From contig OX638323.1 of assembly GCA_951812715.1 (NCBI GenBank), positions 186,001-250,000 on the forward strand: DNA of 64,000 bases. Direction: 5' to 3'. The position numbers and the translations under genes are program-made. The notes under the pieces were generated by a model that was not told where the DNA came from, searched no databases, and saw only the letters and a program-made list of their open reading frames with translations. The number at the start of each line of letters is the position of its first letter. Within the stretch, counting starts at the first letter, position 1. The DNA is from an uncultured Pseudohongiella sp. Its GTDB lineage: Bacteria > Pseudomonadota > Gammaproteobacteria > Pseudomonadales > Pseudohongiellaceae. Shown in pieces: positions 32,344-39,599 of this stretch.

Positions 32344-33129
32344 ATGAATAGTCGAATCAAAGCAGTAGTATTCATGTTATCAATTCTGACAATTCCTGTG
32401 GTGCGCGCGCAGCTCGTGGTGTACGACGCGGTCAACTTTAATAGCAACCTCGGCTACTACCTGGATTCGCTCAGGGAGGTGCTGGAGCAGGGCCAGGTGA
32501 TGGATGAGCAATTGGAGAATACGTTCGACACGTTGTCTGTTGCCCAGGAAAATTTGCAACACGTATTGTACGCTGCGGCGCATTTGCAGAATCTGGCTGG
32601 TTACGTTGAGGATCGCGATCTACGTCGTATGTATCGTGCGACGACCGGCGTTCTTTGGCGCATGGAGCAGATGGGCATGGACGTAGAGGCCATCGATCGC
32701 GCGGTGAGGGACGTGTACGGAATTGGGGTGCGGCTGCCCGGTTACGATCAGATGTACTCCACGTTGCGTAACGACGCCGCGGAGGAGCGAAGGAGGCAGG
32801 CGTACGCGGCCGCGGAAGCTAGAGCGGCAAGGATCCGGAATCAATCGGTCGGGCTGGCGGCCACGAGGCACGAGACGATGCGGCGGCGTAATGAAATCGA
32901 TAGATTGACTGGGGAAATGGAAAATCTAGGCGATCTGGAAAACCCCCAATTGGCGGCTCAAGAGCTTGGATTGCTGCAACAAAGTCTGGTCATGCGGCAG
33001 AACGAGCAGCTCATTGAACAAAAGGAACTGGATAGGGCTGTAAAGCTGGAAGAAGAGGCGGCTGCGCTGAAATTGGAGCTGCAAATATTGGAAGCGAGAA
33101 ATAAGGTCGAACAATTCTGGGACTGGTAG
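32344..33129 (+). CDS. trbJ: VirB5/TrbJ-like conjugative transfer protein
   Basis: A 261-residue exported protein: signal peptide (about 1-22, ending VVRA), then VVYDAVNFNSNLGYYLDSLR, a segment typical of TrbJ (VYDPTNF...N), followed by long helices and a coiled-coil tail. TrbJ/VirB5 proteins lie at the tip or surface of conjugative pili. GGAG lies 9 nt before ATG. It pairs with the TrbL-like gene 25 bp downstream, as trbJ and trbL do in RP4. Confidence 0.75.
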   Translation: MNSRIKAVVFMLSILTIPVVRAQLVVYDAVNFNSNLGYYLDSLREVLEQGQVMDEQLENTFDTLSVAQENLQHVLYAAAHLQNLAGYVEDRDLRRMYRATTGVLWRMEQMGMDVEAIDRAVRDVYGIGVRLPGYDQMYSTLRNDAAEERRRQAYAAAEARAARIRNQSVGLAATRHETMRRRNEIDRLTGEMENLGDLENPQLAAQELGLLQQSLVMRQNEQLIEQKELDRAVKLEEEAAALKLELQILEARNKVEQFWDW

Positions 33130-33154
33130 GGGCGCCAAACCAGAGAGTCAGCCC

Positions 33155-34183
33155 ATGTATCGATTTTGCAAGAGATTATTATTGAGCGTTGCTCTGTTGA
33201 TGACCGTAGTATCGGCGACAGCTAATGCTCAATCACCGCCGGCGAGAGAAGGAGGAGGACCTGCTGCCGGAATTATGGGGATATACAATCAAATAGAAAG
33301 GGAGTTGCCGGTGATGGTGGAAGGATTGATGGGCAATCCCAATCCGGATTTTATGGGGCCTGTATCGCCGTTTGCGGCGGGATATCAATCCATGTGGAAG
33401 TTGATCTTCTCCTTCATGGCGTTTATAGCGTTGTTCTTTGCACTCCGAGACTACATTTTGGGCGGAAATTTAAACAATTTACTGGAGTGTATTGTAACGG
33501 TGGCAGTGGTTTGGATCATATTGCTTCAGTTTCCAGTGATATTGCGTGCGATTCACGATTTTCAGCAGGGGGTGGCGGATGTATTCCAGGCTGGCATTTT
33601 GCAAGATGCGAATGCTGATGGCCTGGAAAGTGTGTTGGTTGCGGCAGCGGCATATTCGGCGGAGGGGGTGACCGAAGGTCCGGATACGTCGGAAATGGGG
33701 TTGTTGGCGAGAATAGCCGCGCAGATAACACATTGGATGGCAACGGCTGCCTTAGAGGTAATGAGAATTGTGTTGGTTGGAACCGTCTACGTTTTGATGC
33801 TATTAGCGTTTTTCGGTCAGTTATTCGGTGCTTGGGGATTTTATCTGGTCGGAATATTCGGGCCATTGTTGATCCCGTTTTATCTGGTGAAATTGTTTTC
33901 AGCGGTAGCTGACGGATGGTTGAAGAGTATGACAACGATGTTCGTGTACGGTATCGTGGTGCGGGTAATCATATGCATGATTGCCTGGGGTTTTGGCGCG
34001 ATAACGACATTGCCATCGTCAGGGAACGTATTGACACAGGGGATCGTGGAATTTATCGGTGTGTTAGCGTGGACCGCATTCGGAATATTGATGTTGTGGA
34101 AAGCCGAATCGATCGCAAGCGGGCTTGTGTCCGGTAGTGGGACGGCAGCGGCGACGTTAGAAGGACTTAGAAACAATCGGTAA
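33155..34183 (+). CDS. trbL: VirB6/TrbL-like inner-membrane channel protein
   Basis: A 342-residue polytopic protein: signal peptide to about 24, then at least six hydrophobic segments (about 75-100, 105-130, 200-235, 240-260, 275-300, 305-325) and a small Gly/Ser-rich tail. This fits VirB6/TrbL, the polytopic channel component. It has a short spacing from trbJ and GAGAG near the start. The plus-strand pair supplies the T4SS parts missing from the minus-strand block. Confidence 0.75.
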   Translation: MYRFCKRLLLSVALLMTVVSATANAQSPPAREGGGPAAGIMGIYNQIERELPVMVEGLMGNPNPDFMGPVSPFAAGYQSMWKLIFSFMAFIALFFALRDYILGGNLNNLLECIVTVAVVWIILLQFPVILRAIHDFQQGVADVFQAGILQDANADGLESVLVAAAAYSAEGVTEGPDTSEMGLLARIAAQITHWMATAALEVMRIVLVGTVYVLMLLAFFGQLFGAWGFYLVGIFGPLLIPFYLVKLFSAVADGWLKSMTTMFVYGIVVRVIICMIAWGFGAITTLPSSGNVLTQGIVEFIGVLAWTAFGILMLWKAESIASGLVSGSGTAAATLEGLRNNR

Positions 34184-34258
34184 AGCATGGTCCTGTAGTG
34201 GAGATATTGGGCTGCTGGCGGTTTAAAATTTTGTTCAATATATCTGTTTATGCTGCGG

Positions 34259-34966
34259 TCACCCGACAGCGGTCTGTAGTTGTTCGGATTCGGTGGCTTC
34301 GCTGGTGTCGGCCGGCGCCATTTCTATGGATTCTGAAGTTGAATTCGAAAGAGCGGTTTTCTGCAGTGATTTTTGTTTCTGAAGATCGAACCAACTGACA
34401 GGCGTCCGACCGTCCTTGATGTCTACGTAAAGCTGATTTACCGCCTTGTGACATTTGCTGAGGTATCTGCGCATGGTGCGTCCTGCTTCGTTCCTTGCGC
34501 GATGGGCGGTCTTGTATGGGTCATCTGCGGCATCGTAGTTCCACGAGTCCGAGCATTGCGTGAGGTGAACACGGTAAAAAAGCTGATCGTAGATTAGTAA
34601 CAGTCGAATACCGTTCCAGCTTTCTGGTTCGCCGAAAGTAATAGTGAAATCTTGGGCGTGATCGACCGCGGTCGGCACCAGGGCGTCGGGATCTTGGAAG
34701 ACAAGGGACTGAATTTGGGAGTGGAAGGCGTCCATTGTCTTTTTTTCGTCGAGGAAAAGCCCCCGAATCTCGGATCGAAGTTGCAGGGCGAACTCGTGGT
34801 ACTGACTGTCCCGTTTGCGGACGTAGTTGCCGTATCGCGTTAGAAAATTGTCAAGCGAGGACAATGTGATGGTTGCCAGGTTGGAATCTTTGGGATGGAA
34901 GGCCTGGTCGAGCAGGTACGTGGAATTGTGGTTATGCAATTGTATTGATGATTTAGGTCTTAGCAT
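34259..34966 (-). CDS. ICE protein resembling the PFL_4669 / DUF1845 (AcaB) family
   Basis: A 235-residue soluble protein. The middle (FTITFGEPESWNGIRLLLIY, then YDQLFYRV) and the RRYLSKCHKAVNQLY region resemble the AcaB/PFL_4669 family found in integrating conjugative elements and IncA/C plasmids. The C-terminal 45 residues are Ser/Thr/Glu-rich and low complexity. The family is common beside DUF3577 and ssb genes; here the DUF3577-like gene lies just upstream (a terminator separates them). Some members act in transcription activation of transfer genes, but this one is not shown to. Confidence 0.5.
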   Translation of the reverse strand: MLRPKSSIQLHNHNSTYLLDQAFHPKDSNLATITLSSLDNFLTRYGNYVRKRDSQYHEFALQLRSEIRGLFLDEKKTMDAFHSQIQSLVFQDPDALVPTAVDHAQDFTITFGEPESWNGIRLLLIYDQLFYRVHLTQCSDSWNYDAADDPYKTAHRARNEAGRTMRRYLSKCHKAVNQLYVDIKDGRTPVSWFDLQKQKSLQKTALSNSTSESIEMAPADTSEATESEQLQTAVG

Positions 34967-34985
34967 TGTCGTGCCTCAAATAAAA

Positions 34986-35015
34986 AGCCGGTGTACCCCG
35001 AAGGATACACCGGCT
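34986..35015 (-). terminator. Rho-independent terminator
   Basis: Stem agccggtgta/tacaccggct with a short loop, followed on the minus strand by TTTTTATTT. It ends the DUF3577-like transcript. Confidence 0.8.
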
Positions 35016-35082
35016 GGCGCTGAAAGCGCATCTCCAATTAAGAAGATTAATTTGTCGACTTGACGATCGGTCGACTGGGAGA

Positions 35083-35553
35083 TCAGGAATTGGAGCGGTT
35101 GTTGCTTTTGCCGTTTCCGTTCGTGGGCCGTTGACCGCCAAACGTCAGGGATTCGAGGAATCCGCTCACGTTGACACCAATGGCGTCGTCCTTGCCCTCA
35201 TAAGGTTCCCAGGAGACGCCTGTAACGGTCACGTTGACCATTACGCCGTCGATTGGGGTGCGATCGTAGCCGTCTTCGTCTTGCCAGACGCCTTCGATCA
35301 TGGCCTCGGCCAGTGATCGGAGGTGCTTGGGGACCCAGGCGGACACGTAGCCCTTCTTGCGGTTGCCTTCCTGATCGTCGCCGGCCAGAAAGGAAAGGTC
35401 CACGTAGAGGTTGTCGCCGTGCTGGCGCACTGCGTTGATGAAGGCGATGCCCATCAACACAATGCTGCTGTAGTTGCGGCTTTTCTCTCCTTGTTGGGAA
35501 TCGGTTTGGCTGCGGCTCTTGCCGCGGCCGCGGTTGTTGGAACGAGTAGCCAT
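35083..35553 (-). CDS. DUF3577 / STY4534-family ICE protein
   Basis: About 156 residues from ATG 35553 (GGAGG 5 nt upstream; the upstream TTG at 35565 is less likely). Basic, Gln/Ser-rich N-terminus, then a beta-rich OB-like domain (IVLMGIAFINAVRQHGDNLY, YVDLSFLAGDDQ) and a Gly/Asn/Ser-rich tail. This matches the STY4534/DUF3577 proteins of SPI-7/PAGI-type elements, thought to take part in element replication and resembling SSB-like folds. A good hairpin terminator follows. Confidence 0.6.
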   Translation of the reverse strand: MATRSNNRGRGKSRSQTDSQQGEKSRNYSSIVLMGIAFINAVRQHGDNLYVDLSFLAGDDQEGNRKKGYVSAWVPKHLRSLAEAMIEGVWQDEDGYDRTPIDGVMVNVTVTGVSWEPYEGKDDAIGVNVSGFLESLTFGGQRPTNGNGKSNNRSNS

Positions 35554-35732
35554 AATGGCCTCCAAAGAATTACGAATGGTTGGAAGCCGCTAACAGGGGG
35601 GAGGTCATCGACCCCATCCTGAAAGCGGAGTCGGTGACCGGAGGGCCGGAGAATTCCAGCGAGGTCGGAAGCATTTATAAAACAATAAAAATCGGAATGC
35701 AAGAGTTTTATTGGAAAAGGGATTCGACAAAA

Positions 35733-35760
35733 AAATGCCCCGGGGTATACCGGGGCATTT
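35733..35760 (-). terminator. Rho-independent terminator
   Basis: Stem aaatgccccgg/ccggggcattt, loop of about six bases, followed on the minus strand by TTTTT. It lies just after the gene at 35764-36255. Confidence 0.85.
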
Positions 35761-35763
35761 TCG

Positions 35764-36255
35764 TCAGTGAAATTCTGACTTGATGACGTCCCAGGGGACG
35801 GCGGGGGAGGATCCGATCCAGGTTACGGAGCGGCTATTGTCATAGAAGCCAGCGAGGCCGACATGCTGTACAGCTGCCTTGACGTGGGAGTCTAGCTTGC
35901 CAATACCGTCGGTTATATCTTCGTCCGTTACTGCTCGAAAATCTCGACTGTTCTTGGCAATGCTGCTGGCAATATCGTGAATCAGCAGTAACTGTTCCAG
36001 GAGCAATGCTCGGAACGCTGAAGAAGAACGCAGATTCGTGGCTCCGGAATGGTCAACATTGTAAAGAGTGATAACCTGGTTCCAGAAGTCAGGAGTCTTG
36101 CTGATTTCTATGTGGGCAATTGCGCCGCGTTGGAATTTATCGCGAAAATCCTGCCAGATATCGCCGATACAGCAAAAATCGGCTGCTGCTTGAGCTTTGG
36201 CGAGGTGTTCCGATATCGCTTTGATCGCTTTGTCACGAATTTGTCGGTTGATCAT
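35764..36255 (-). CDS. Hypothetical protein of the accessory block
   Basis: A 163-residue soluble protein from ATG 36255, with AAGGAGA upstream. No family recognised. A helical N-terminus (INRQIRDKAIKAISEHLAKA) and long middle helix (AFRALLLEQLLLIHDIASSI) suggest an all-helical protein. It is a single-gene unit with its own terminator and a leader that can fold into two alternative hairpins (36263-36277 and 36276-36308), hinting at translational or transcript-level control. Confidence 0.6.
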   Translation of the reverse strand: MINRQIRDKAIKAISEHLAKAQAAADFCCIGDIWQDFRDKFQRGAIAHIEISKTPDFWNQVITLYNVDHSGATNLRSSSAFRALLLEQLLLIHDIASSIAKNSRDFRAVTDEDITDGIGKLDSHVKAAVQHVGLAGFYDNSRSVTWIGSSPAVPWDVIKSEFH

Positions 36256-36262
36256 GCTGGTG

Positions 36263-36277
36263 TCTCCTTTGGGGAGA
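36263..36277 (-). promoter_or_regulatory. Shine-Dalgarno-sequestering hairpin
   Basis: On the minus strand TCTCC-CCAAA-GGAGA places the ribosome site of the gene at 36255 in a 5-bp stem. Same design as the sites at 39085-39100 and 50206-50221. Confidence 0.4.
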
Positions 36278-36308
36278 GACCGCATCGGGGTAACCCCGAT
36301 ATGGTCTC
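36276..36308 (-). other. Leader hairpin
   Basis: Outer arms gagacc/ggtctc and an inner atcgggg/ccccgat stem. It lies upstream of, and partly overlaps, the ribosome-site hairpin, so the two structures would compete. Confidence 0.5.
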
Positions 36309-36420
36309 GGGGTTGATCGTAAGGGGGTACGACAGTGGATCGAAGAGCGGGCGTCTTCGATTAGGTTCACCAATGTTACTGCTTAAAATTAGGGTTGGCA
36401 AGTAGCATTTTTGATGTAAA

Positions 36421-36452
36421 AAACGCCGGGGCCTTGTGGGCCGCCGGCGTTT
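36421..36452 (-). terminator. Rho-independent terminator (copy 1 of a duplicated unit)
   Basis: A 32-nt hairpin with stem aaacgccgg and ggcc pairs, followed on the minus strand by TTTTTT. The same 32 nt recur at 37578-37609. It ends the transcript of the 36523-36891 gene. Confidence 0.85.
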
Positions 36453-36522
36453 CGGTTGTGCCGTCATGGGTTGACGGGTGGTACAGTTAGAAGTGTGGGA
36501 GTAACTGGTTGATTTAACGAAG

Positions 36523-36891
36523 CTAGAATAATCCACCACACCGCTGACAGTCATGATGGACATGAGTAATGTATTCATCGTCCGTTTTGTCGTAGCAGTA
36601 ATAACATTCTTGGCAGATAGGCGTTGAAGGACCAAATCGCTGAAGGCCGAGTCGAAAGAGCTTGATTTCGATCTCGTTTCGACTATCCCAAAGCAATACG
36701 TGTTGTTCACACAATTCGCCAATTCTTTTGTACATGCCAAGATATGTCGGTTTTCTCCTTTCATCGTTGAGCAGGCGGGCCTGCGCATCGATTGCGGAAG
36801 ATTTGGAAATGAATTGCGACAGCAACTGCCGCTCTTCATTTGTGAGCTCTGTATCGGAGAGTTTCCGATAACGTTCGACCATTGTAGTCAT
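36523..36891 (-). CDS. Small protein with C-terminal Cys/His cluster
   Basis: A 122-residue protein with AGGAG 7 nt before ATG 36891. The first 85 residues are helical and charged. The last 30 hold a likely zinc site: CQEC-YYC, then HVHHDCQRC. Not recognised as a known family. It resembles in layout (helical body, zinc-knuckle tail) the neighbouring gene at 37045-37428, and each is followed by the same terminator or by a copy of the same downstream sequence. Confidence 0.6.
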   Translation of the reverse strand: MTTMVERYRKLSDTELTNEERQLLSQFISKSSAIDAQARLLNDERRKPTYLGMYKRIGELCEQHVLLWDSRNEIEIKLFRLGLQRFGPSTPICQECYYCYDKTDDEYITHVHHDCQRCGGLF

Positions 36892-36917
36892 GATTTGCTC
36901 CTGGGAGACCGTTTATG

Positions 36918-37017
36918 AGCGAGGGGAGGGAAGTTCTGCGGACCAAGAATCCGGATGTTTCGTTGCCCGGCCTGCTGTAGCAGGTGGGCATGAATGCCGA
37001 ATTGGGATGGGAATGCT
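36918..37017 (-). pseudogene. Duplicated 3' fragment of the YspA/SLOG-like gene
   Basis: About 32 codons reading SQFGIHAHLLQQAGQRNI, closely matching the C-terminus of the full gene at 37639-38673 (SESGIHAHLLQQARQRNI). There is no start or body. It lies directly upstream of the 36523-36891 gene, evidence of a past segmental duplication in this block. Confidence 0.7.
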
Positions 37018-37044
37018 TGGAGTATCGTTACGACTTGAATTGAA

Positions 37045-37428
37045 TCAAGTCAGTCCGTGATCCGGGTGGACGCAATCGGGGTCGTCACTGGCGTCTACGT
37101 AATGATTGCCCCAGTCGCAGTCCCAAGTGTCGGCGCAACCTTGGCAATAGGGAGTCAGATAACTTCCATCTTGGAAAGCAATCCGCACGCTGGGGATTAT
37201 GGAATTGTTGATTTTATCGATCAGTTCCTTGATCTGCGTTTGTGTCAATCCAAGGGTTTTGTATAAATCTTTAGTCAAATAGCATTCACTTTGATCTTTT
37301 CGCCATTGTTCAATCTGCGTATCTGAGCGTTCTAGCAGTCGGATAGCTGATTTCAAGTCTGGAATGAGACCAAGACGCCTGGAGGCTTGTTCAAAGTATT
37401 GCTTGGGGGGTTGGGGGTGATCGACCAT
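37045..37428 (-). CDS. Small protein with C-terminal Cys/His cluster (second)
   Basis: About 127 residues from ATG 37428, preceded by GAGGAAACTCTT. Helical, polar body (residues 1-90), then YCQGCADTWDCDWGNHYVDA and a final CVHPDHG that could bind zinc. No family recognised. Its leader carries a perfect 10-bp-stem TCAGCCCG hairpin (37456-37480). Confidence 0.6.
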   Translation of the reverse strand: MVDHPQPPKQYFEQASRRLGLIPDLKSAIRLLERSDTQIEQWRKDQSECYLTKDLYKTLGLTQTQIKELIDKINNSIIPSVRIAFQDGSYLTPYCQGCADTWDCDWGNHYVDASDDPDCVHPDHGLT

Positions 37429-37455
37429 AAGAGTTTCCTCGTAGTGTCGACCGGG

Positions 37456-37480
37456 CATCAGCCCGGAAGACGGGCTGATG
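37456..37480 (-). promoter_or_regulatory. TCAGCCCG leader hairpin a
   Basis: Perfect stem catcagcccg/cgggctgatg around a 5-nt loop, about 28 nt upstream of the gene at 37428. Nearly identical to the hairpin at 47077-47101, with shared flanking bases (gtgcgcaaattaa versus gtgcgccaattaa). Confidence 0.6.
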
Positions 37481-37577
37481 AATGGCTTGGCTGGAATGCC
37501 TGAGCCTGGTGCGCAAATTAATACATGGAAAATTGTGTACTGTCAAGGGAAGGTGATACCGATTGTAGAAAATAAAA

Positions 37578-37609
37578 AAACGCCGGGGCCTTGTGGGCCG
37601 CCGGCGTTT
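37578..37609 (-). terminator. Rho-independent terminator (copy 2 of a duplicated unit)
   Basis: Same 32-nt hairpin as 36421-36452, with TTTTTTT following on the minus strand. It lies after the 37639-38673 gene. Confidence 0.85.
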
Positions 37610-37638
37610 CGGTTTGCCGTCGCGTATTGACGGGTAGG

Positions 37639-38673
37639 TCAGTTGAGAGGAGGGAAGTCCCCTGGACCGAGAATCCGAATGTTTCGTTGCCTGGCCTGTT
37701 GTAGCAGGTGGGCATGAATGCCGGATTCGGAGGGAAAGGCGATGATCAGTTCCGGCTCGCAAGCGTCCAGGAAGTCCTGTTCGTTGCGGCGGAAAGGAGC
37801 GGCCTTTTGATGGCGATTCCAGTCGGGTTCGCAGAAGACGTCGGAGACGTCGTTTAGACGGGCCCATTTGGCTGCGGCTGCATCGGCGCCACTGTTGTTG
37901 CAGTGGATGAGGACGATTTCGCCATGGTCTTTTCGGACGTGCTCAAGGACGTGGACGATGAGGTCCGCGTCGACGGGGTTGTCCGGACGGTTCGAGAGCG
38001 GACCGGTGAATCCGATTCGTACGCCCTGAGGGAGTTGGTGCTTCTCGGCTTCTCGGGATTTGACGAATTCCCTAGCTTGCAGTGAAGCGCCGGTCATGGA
38101 AGCGCCGGAAGGACGGTAGTTACCGTAGGGGCGCCAGGCCTCACCGGTGATCTCGGGATAGAACTTGGCGAGGCAGTCTCGGTAGGTCTCGAAAACCTTG
38201 ACGCGTCGGTCAAGTCCATGAGCGCGATCAACGGCGACTTCTAGTTCACGTGAGCGTATTTCGGTGCCGTCCTGGGCACGTTGCAGGCTACGGATGGTAG
38301 CAGTGAGCTCGTCAACGCGTTTGGTCAATCGCCTGGTTTGGGAGTGGAACGCGTTGATAACGTTCCAGAGAAGGGCGCCGCGGTCGTCTCCGATCTGGGT
38401 GCCGTCGGGACATAGCGCGCTGATGAGATCGACGAGTTGGGGCAGTAGATCCAAGGATTCTTCGACCCAGATTTCCCTGGGATCGAATTCGTCCTTGCCT
38501 GGAGGTTGCAAGCCGTACAATTCTGCCGATTGACAAATGAAGTCGGCGTAGCTGTCCCAGGAGCAGGAGGAGGGTTCCGGAACATCATTGATTTCCGGAT
38601 TGTAGGCCAGGTTACGCGTGATAACGTGATCTTTGGCCCGGTGGGAGAGAGGGGAGATGTTTTGAAACGTCAT
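37639..38673 (-). CDS. YspA/DUF2493-like SLOG-domain protein
   Basis: A 344-residue protein. Residues about 110-150 form a coiled coil (SQTRRLTKRVDELTATIRSL). The C-terminal domain from about 215 (GVRIGFTGPLSNRPD, VLIHCNNSGADAAAAKWAR, LIIAFPSESGIHAHLLQQAR) has the Rossmann-like DUF2493/YspA pattern of the SLOG superfamily, which binds nucleotides or nucleotide-derived ligands. SLOG proteins are often tied to stress or anti-phage systems; its ligand here is unknown. GGAGAATCTC precedes ATG 38673. Its 3' end was duplicated at 36918-37017. Confidence 0.7.
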   Translation of the reverse strand: MTFQNISPLSHRAKDHVITRNLAYNPEINDVPEPSSCSWDSYADFICQSAELYGLQPPGKDEFDPREIWVEESLDLLPQLVDLISALCPDGTQIGDDRGALLWNVINAFHSQTRRLTKRVDELTATIRSLQRAQDGTEIRSRELEVAVDRAHGLDRRVKVFETYRDCLAKFYPEITGEAWRPYGNYRPSGASMTGASLQAREFVKSREAEKHQLPQGVRIGFTGPLSNRPDNPVDADLIVHVLEHVRKDHGEIVLIHCNNSGADAAAAKWARLNDVSDVFCEPDWNRHQKAAPFRRNEQDFLDACEPELIIAFPSESGIHAHLLQQARQRNIRILGPGDFPPLN

Positions 38674-38700
38674 GAGATTCTCCGGAGGGTTGAAATACGA

Positions 38701-38719
38701 GGGAGGCTAAAAGCCTCCC
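38701..38719 (-). other. Leader hairpin gggaggc/gcctccc
   Basis: A 7-8 bp stem between the 38743-39078 stop and the 38673 start. It has no U-tract, so it is more likely a leader or RNA-stability element than a terminator. Confidence 0.4.
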
Positions 38720-38742
38720 CCGGAATGGAGCCGGTAAGGGCG

Positions 38743-39078
38743 TTATCCGTTAGAGTGGGCCTGGGGCCTGAACGGAATGGGCATGACGACATTCGAGAAG
38801 TCGTCTTCATCATCGCAGTCTTCGTCGTTTTCGACGATGCCTGATGACATCTCCAGCTCTTCGATACGTCCCTGCATAGACAGAAGGGTTTCGGCCAGTG
38901 TGGCGTATCCCGCTTCAAGGCGTTTGCATTCGGCGCGAAAGTTGGCTTCGGTCCAGTCTTTAACGTAGAACTGGACGAGGAGCAGCAGCGCGCAGATCGC
39001 AAGAATAGCGAAAAGCTGTGGGTGTGCGGAGATCCAGTCATTGACCGGACCGAACACGGTTTCATTGATGAATTTCAT
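38743..39078 (-). CDS. Single-pass membrane protein with coiled coil
   Basis: A 111-residue protein: membrane helix at about 20-40 (LFAILAICALLLLVQFYV), then a heptad-like helix (FRAECKRLEAGYATLAETLL) and an acidic tail (ENDEDCDDEDD). No family recognised. Its ribosome site AGGAGA is enclosed in a TCTCCT-TTAC-AGGAGA hairpin (39085-39100). Confidence 0.55.
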   Translation of the reverse strand: MKFINETVFGPVNDWISAHPQLFAILAICALLLLVQFYVKDWTEANFRAECKRLEAGYATLAETLLSMQGRIEELEMSSGIVENDEDCDDEDDFSNVVMPIPFRPQAHSNG

Positions 39079-39084
39079 CGGGAA

Positions 39085-39100
39085 TCTCCTGTAAAGGAGA
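39085..39100 (-). promoter_or_regulatory. Shine-Dalgarno-sequestering hairpin
   Basis: TCTCCT-TTAC-AGGAGA, 6-bp stem containing the ribosome site of the gene at 39078. Confidence 0.5.
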
Positions 39101-39341
39101 AAGGCACGCGATCCAGAGATCGAACGTGTCCAATCTCGGGTCGGTGGTGGTGAATTTGATGTTTGGGCGAAACGAGCCGCGTTACATCTTGGTGCCGGGT
39201 TTCGGCGTGATCCTGCCAGAGGCGGGAAAGGGAATGCGCATTACTGGAATACGCGAGGATCAGTGTACTGTGTGGAAAGTATGGATGGCAAGAGGCAATT
39301 CGAAATGATGCGGGAAAGTCCAAGCAGCAGGAGTTTTTTGC

Positions 39342-39587
39342 TTATGAACGATCTTTGGCAGCGCACTTTTCGCATATGCGCTTCGGATATGGTTGACTGC
39401 GGACTGAATCGAGTCCGTTTGGTCCGCAACGAGCGCCGCATCTGCAGGTGAATTCAGCAGTCAGATTCAGTCGGCAGGTCAGGCAGACGAATCCGGCGAC
39501 ACTCTTTCGACGCAAACAGAGCCAGCTAATATCGCGCAGTGATTTGGCCCGGCCGCAGACCCGGCAGGGCATTCGCTTTCTGAACAT
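39342..39587 (-). CDS. Small multi-CxxC zinc-ribbon protein
   Basis: An 81-residue basic protein with four CxxC-type pairs: PCRVC, VCLTC, CRCGARC and CEKC. This suggests two treble-clef or zinc-ribbon units. AAGGAA precedes ATG 39587. It starts 12 bp after the VWA gene stop, so it probably closes that operon. It may bind nucleic acid or help assemble a metal centre; unrecognised. Confidence 0.6.
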   Translation of the reverse strand: MFRKRMPCRVCGRAKSLRDISWLCLRRKSVAGFVCLTCRLNLTAEFTCRCGARCGPNGLDSVRSQPYPKRICEKCAAKDRS

Positions 39588-39599
39588 GGGCGCGTTTCC

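Noticed and set aside
39126..39308. 60-codon plus-strand frame starting with GTG
   Set aside because: Reasonable composition but no ribosome site and wrong strand for the block; too little to call.
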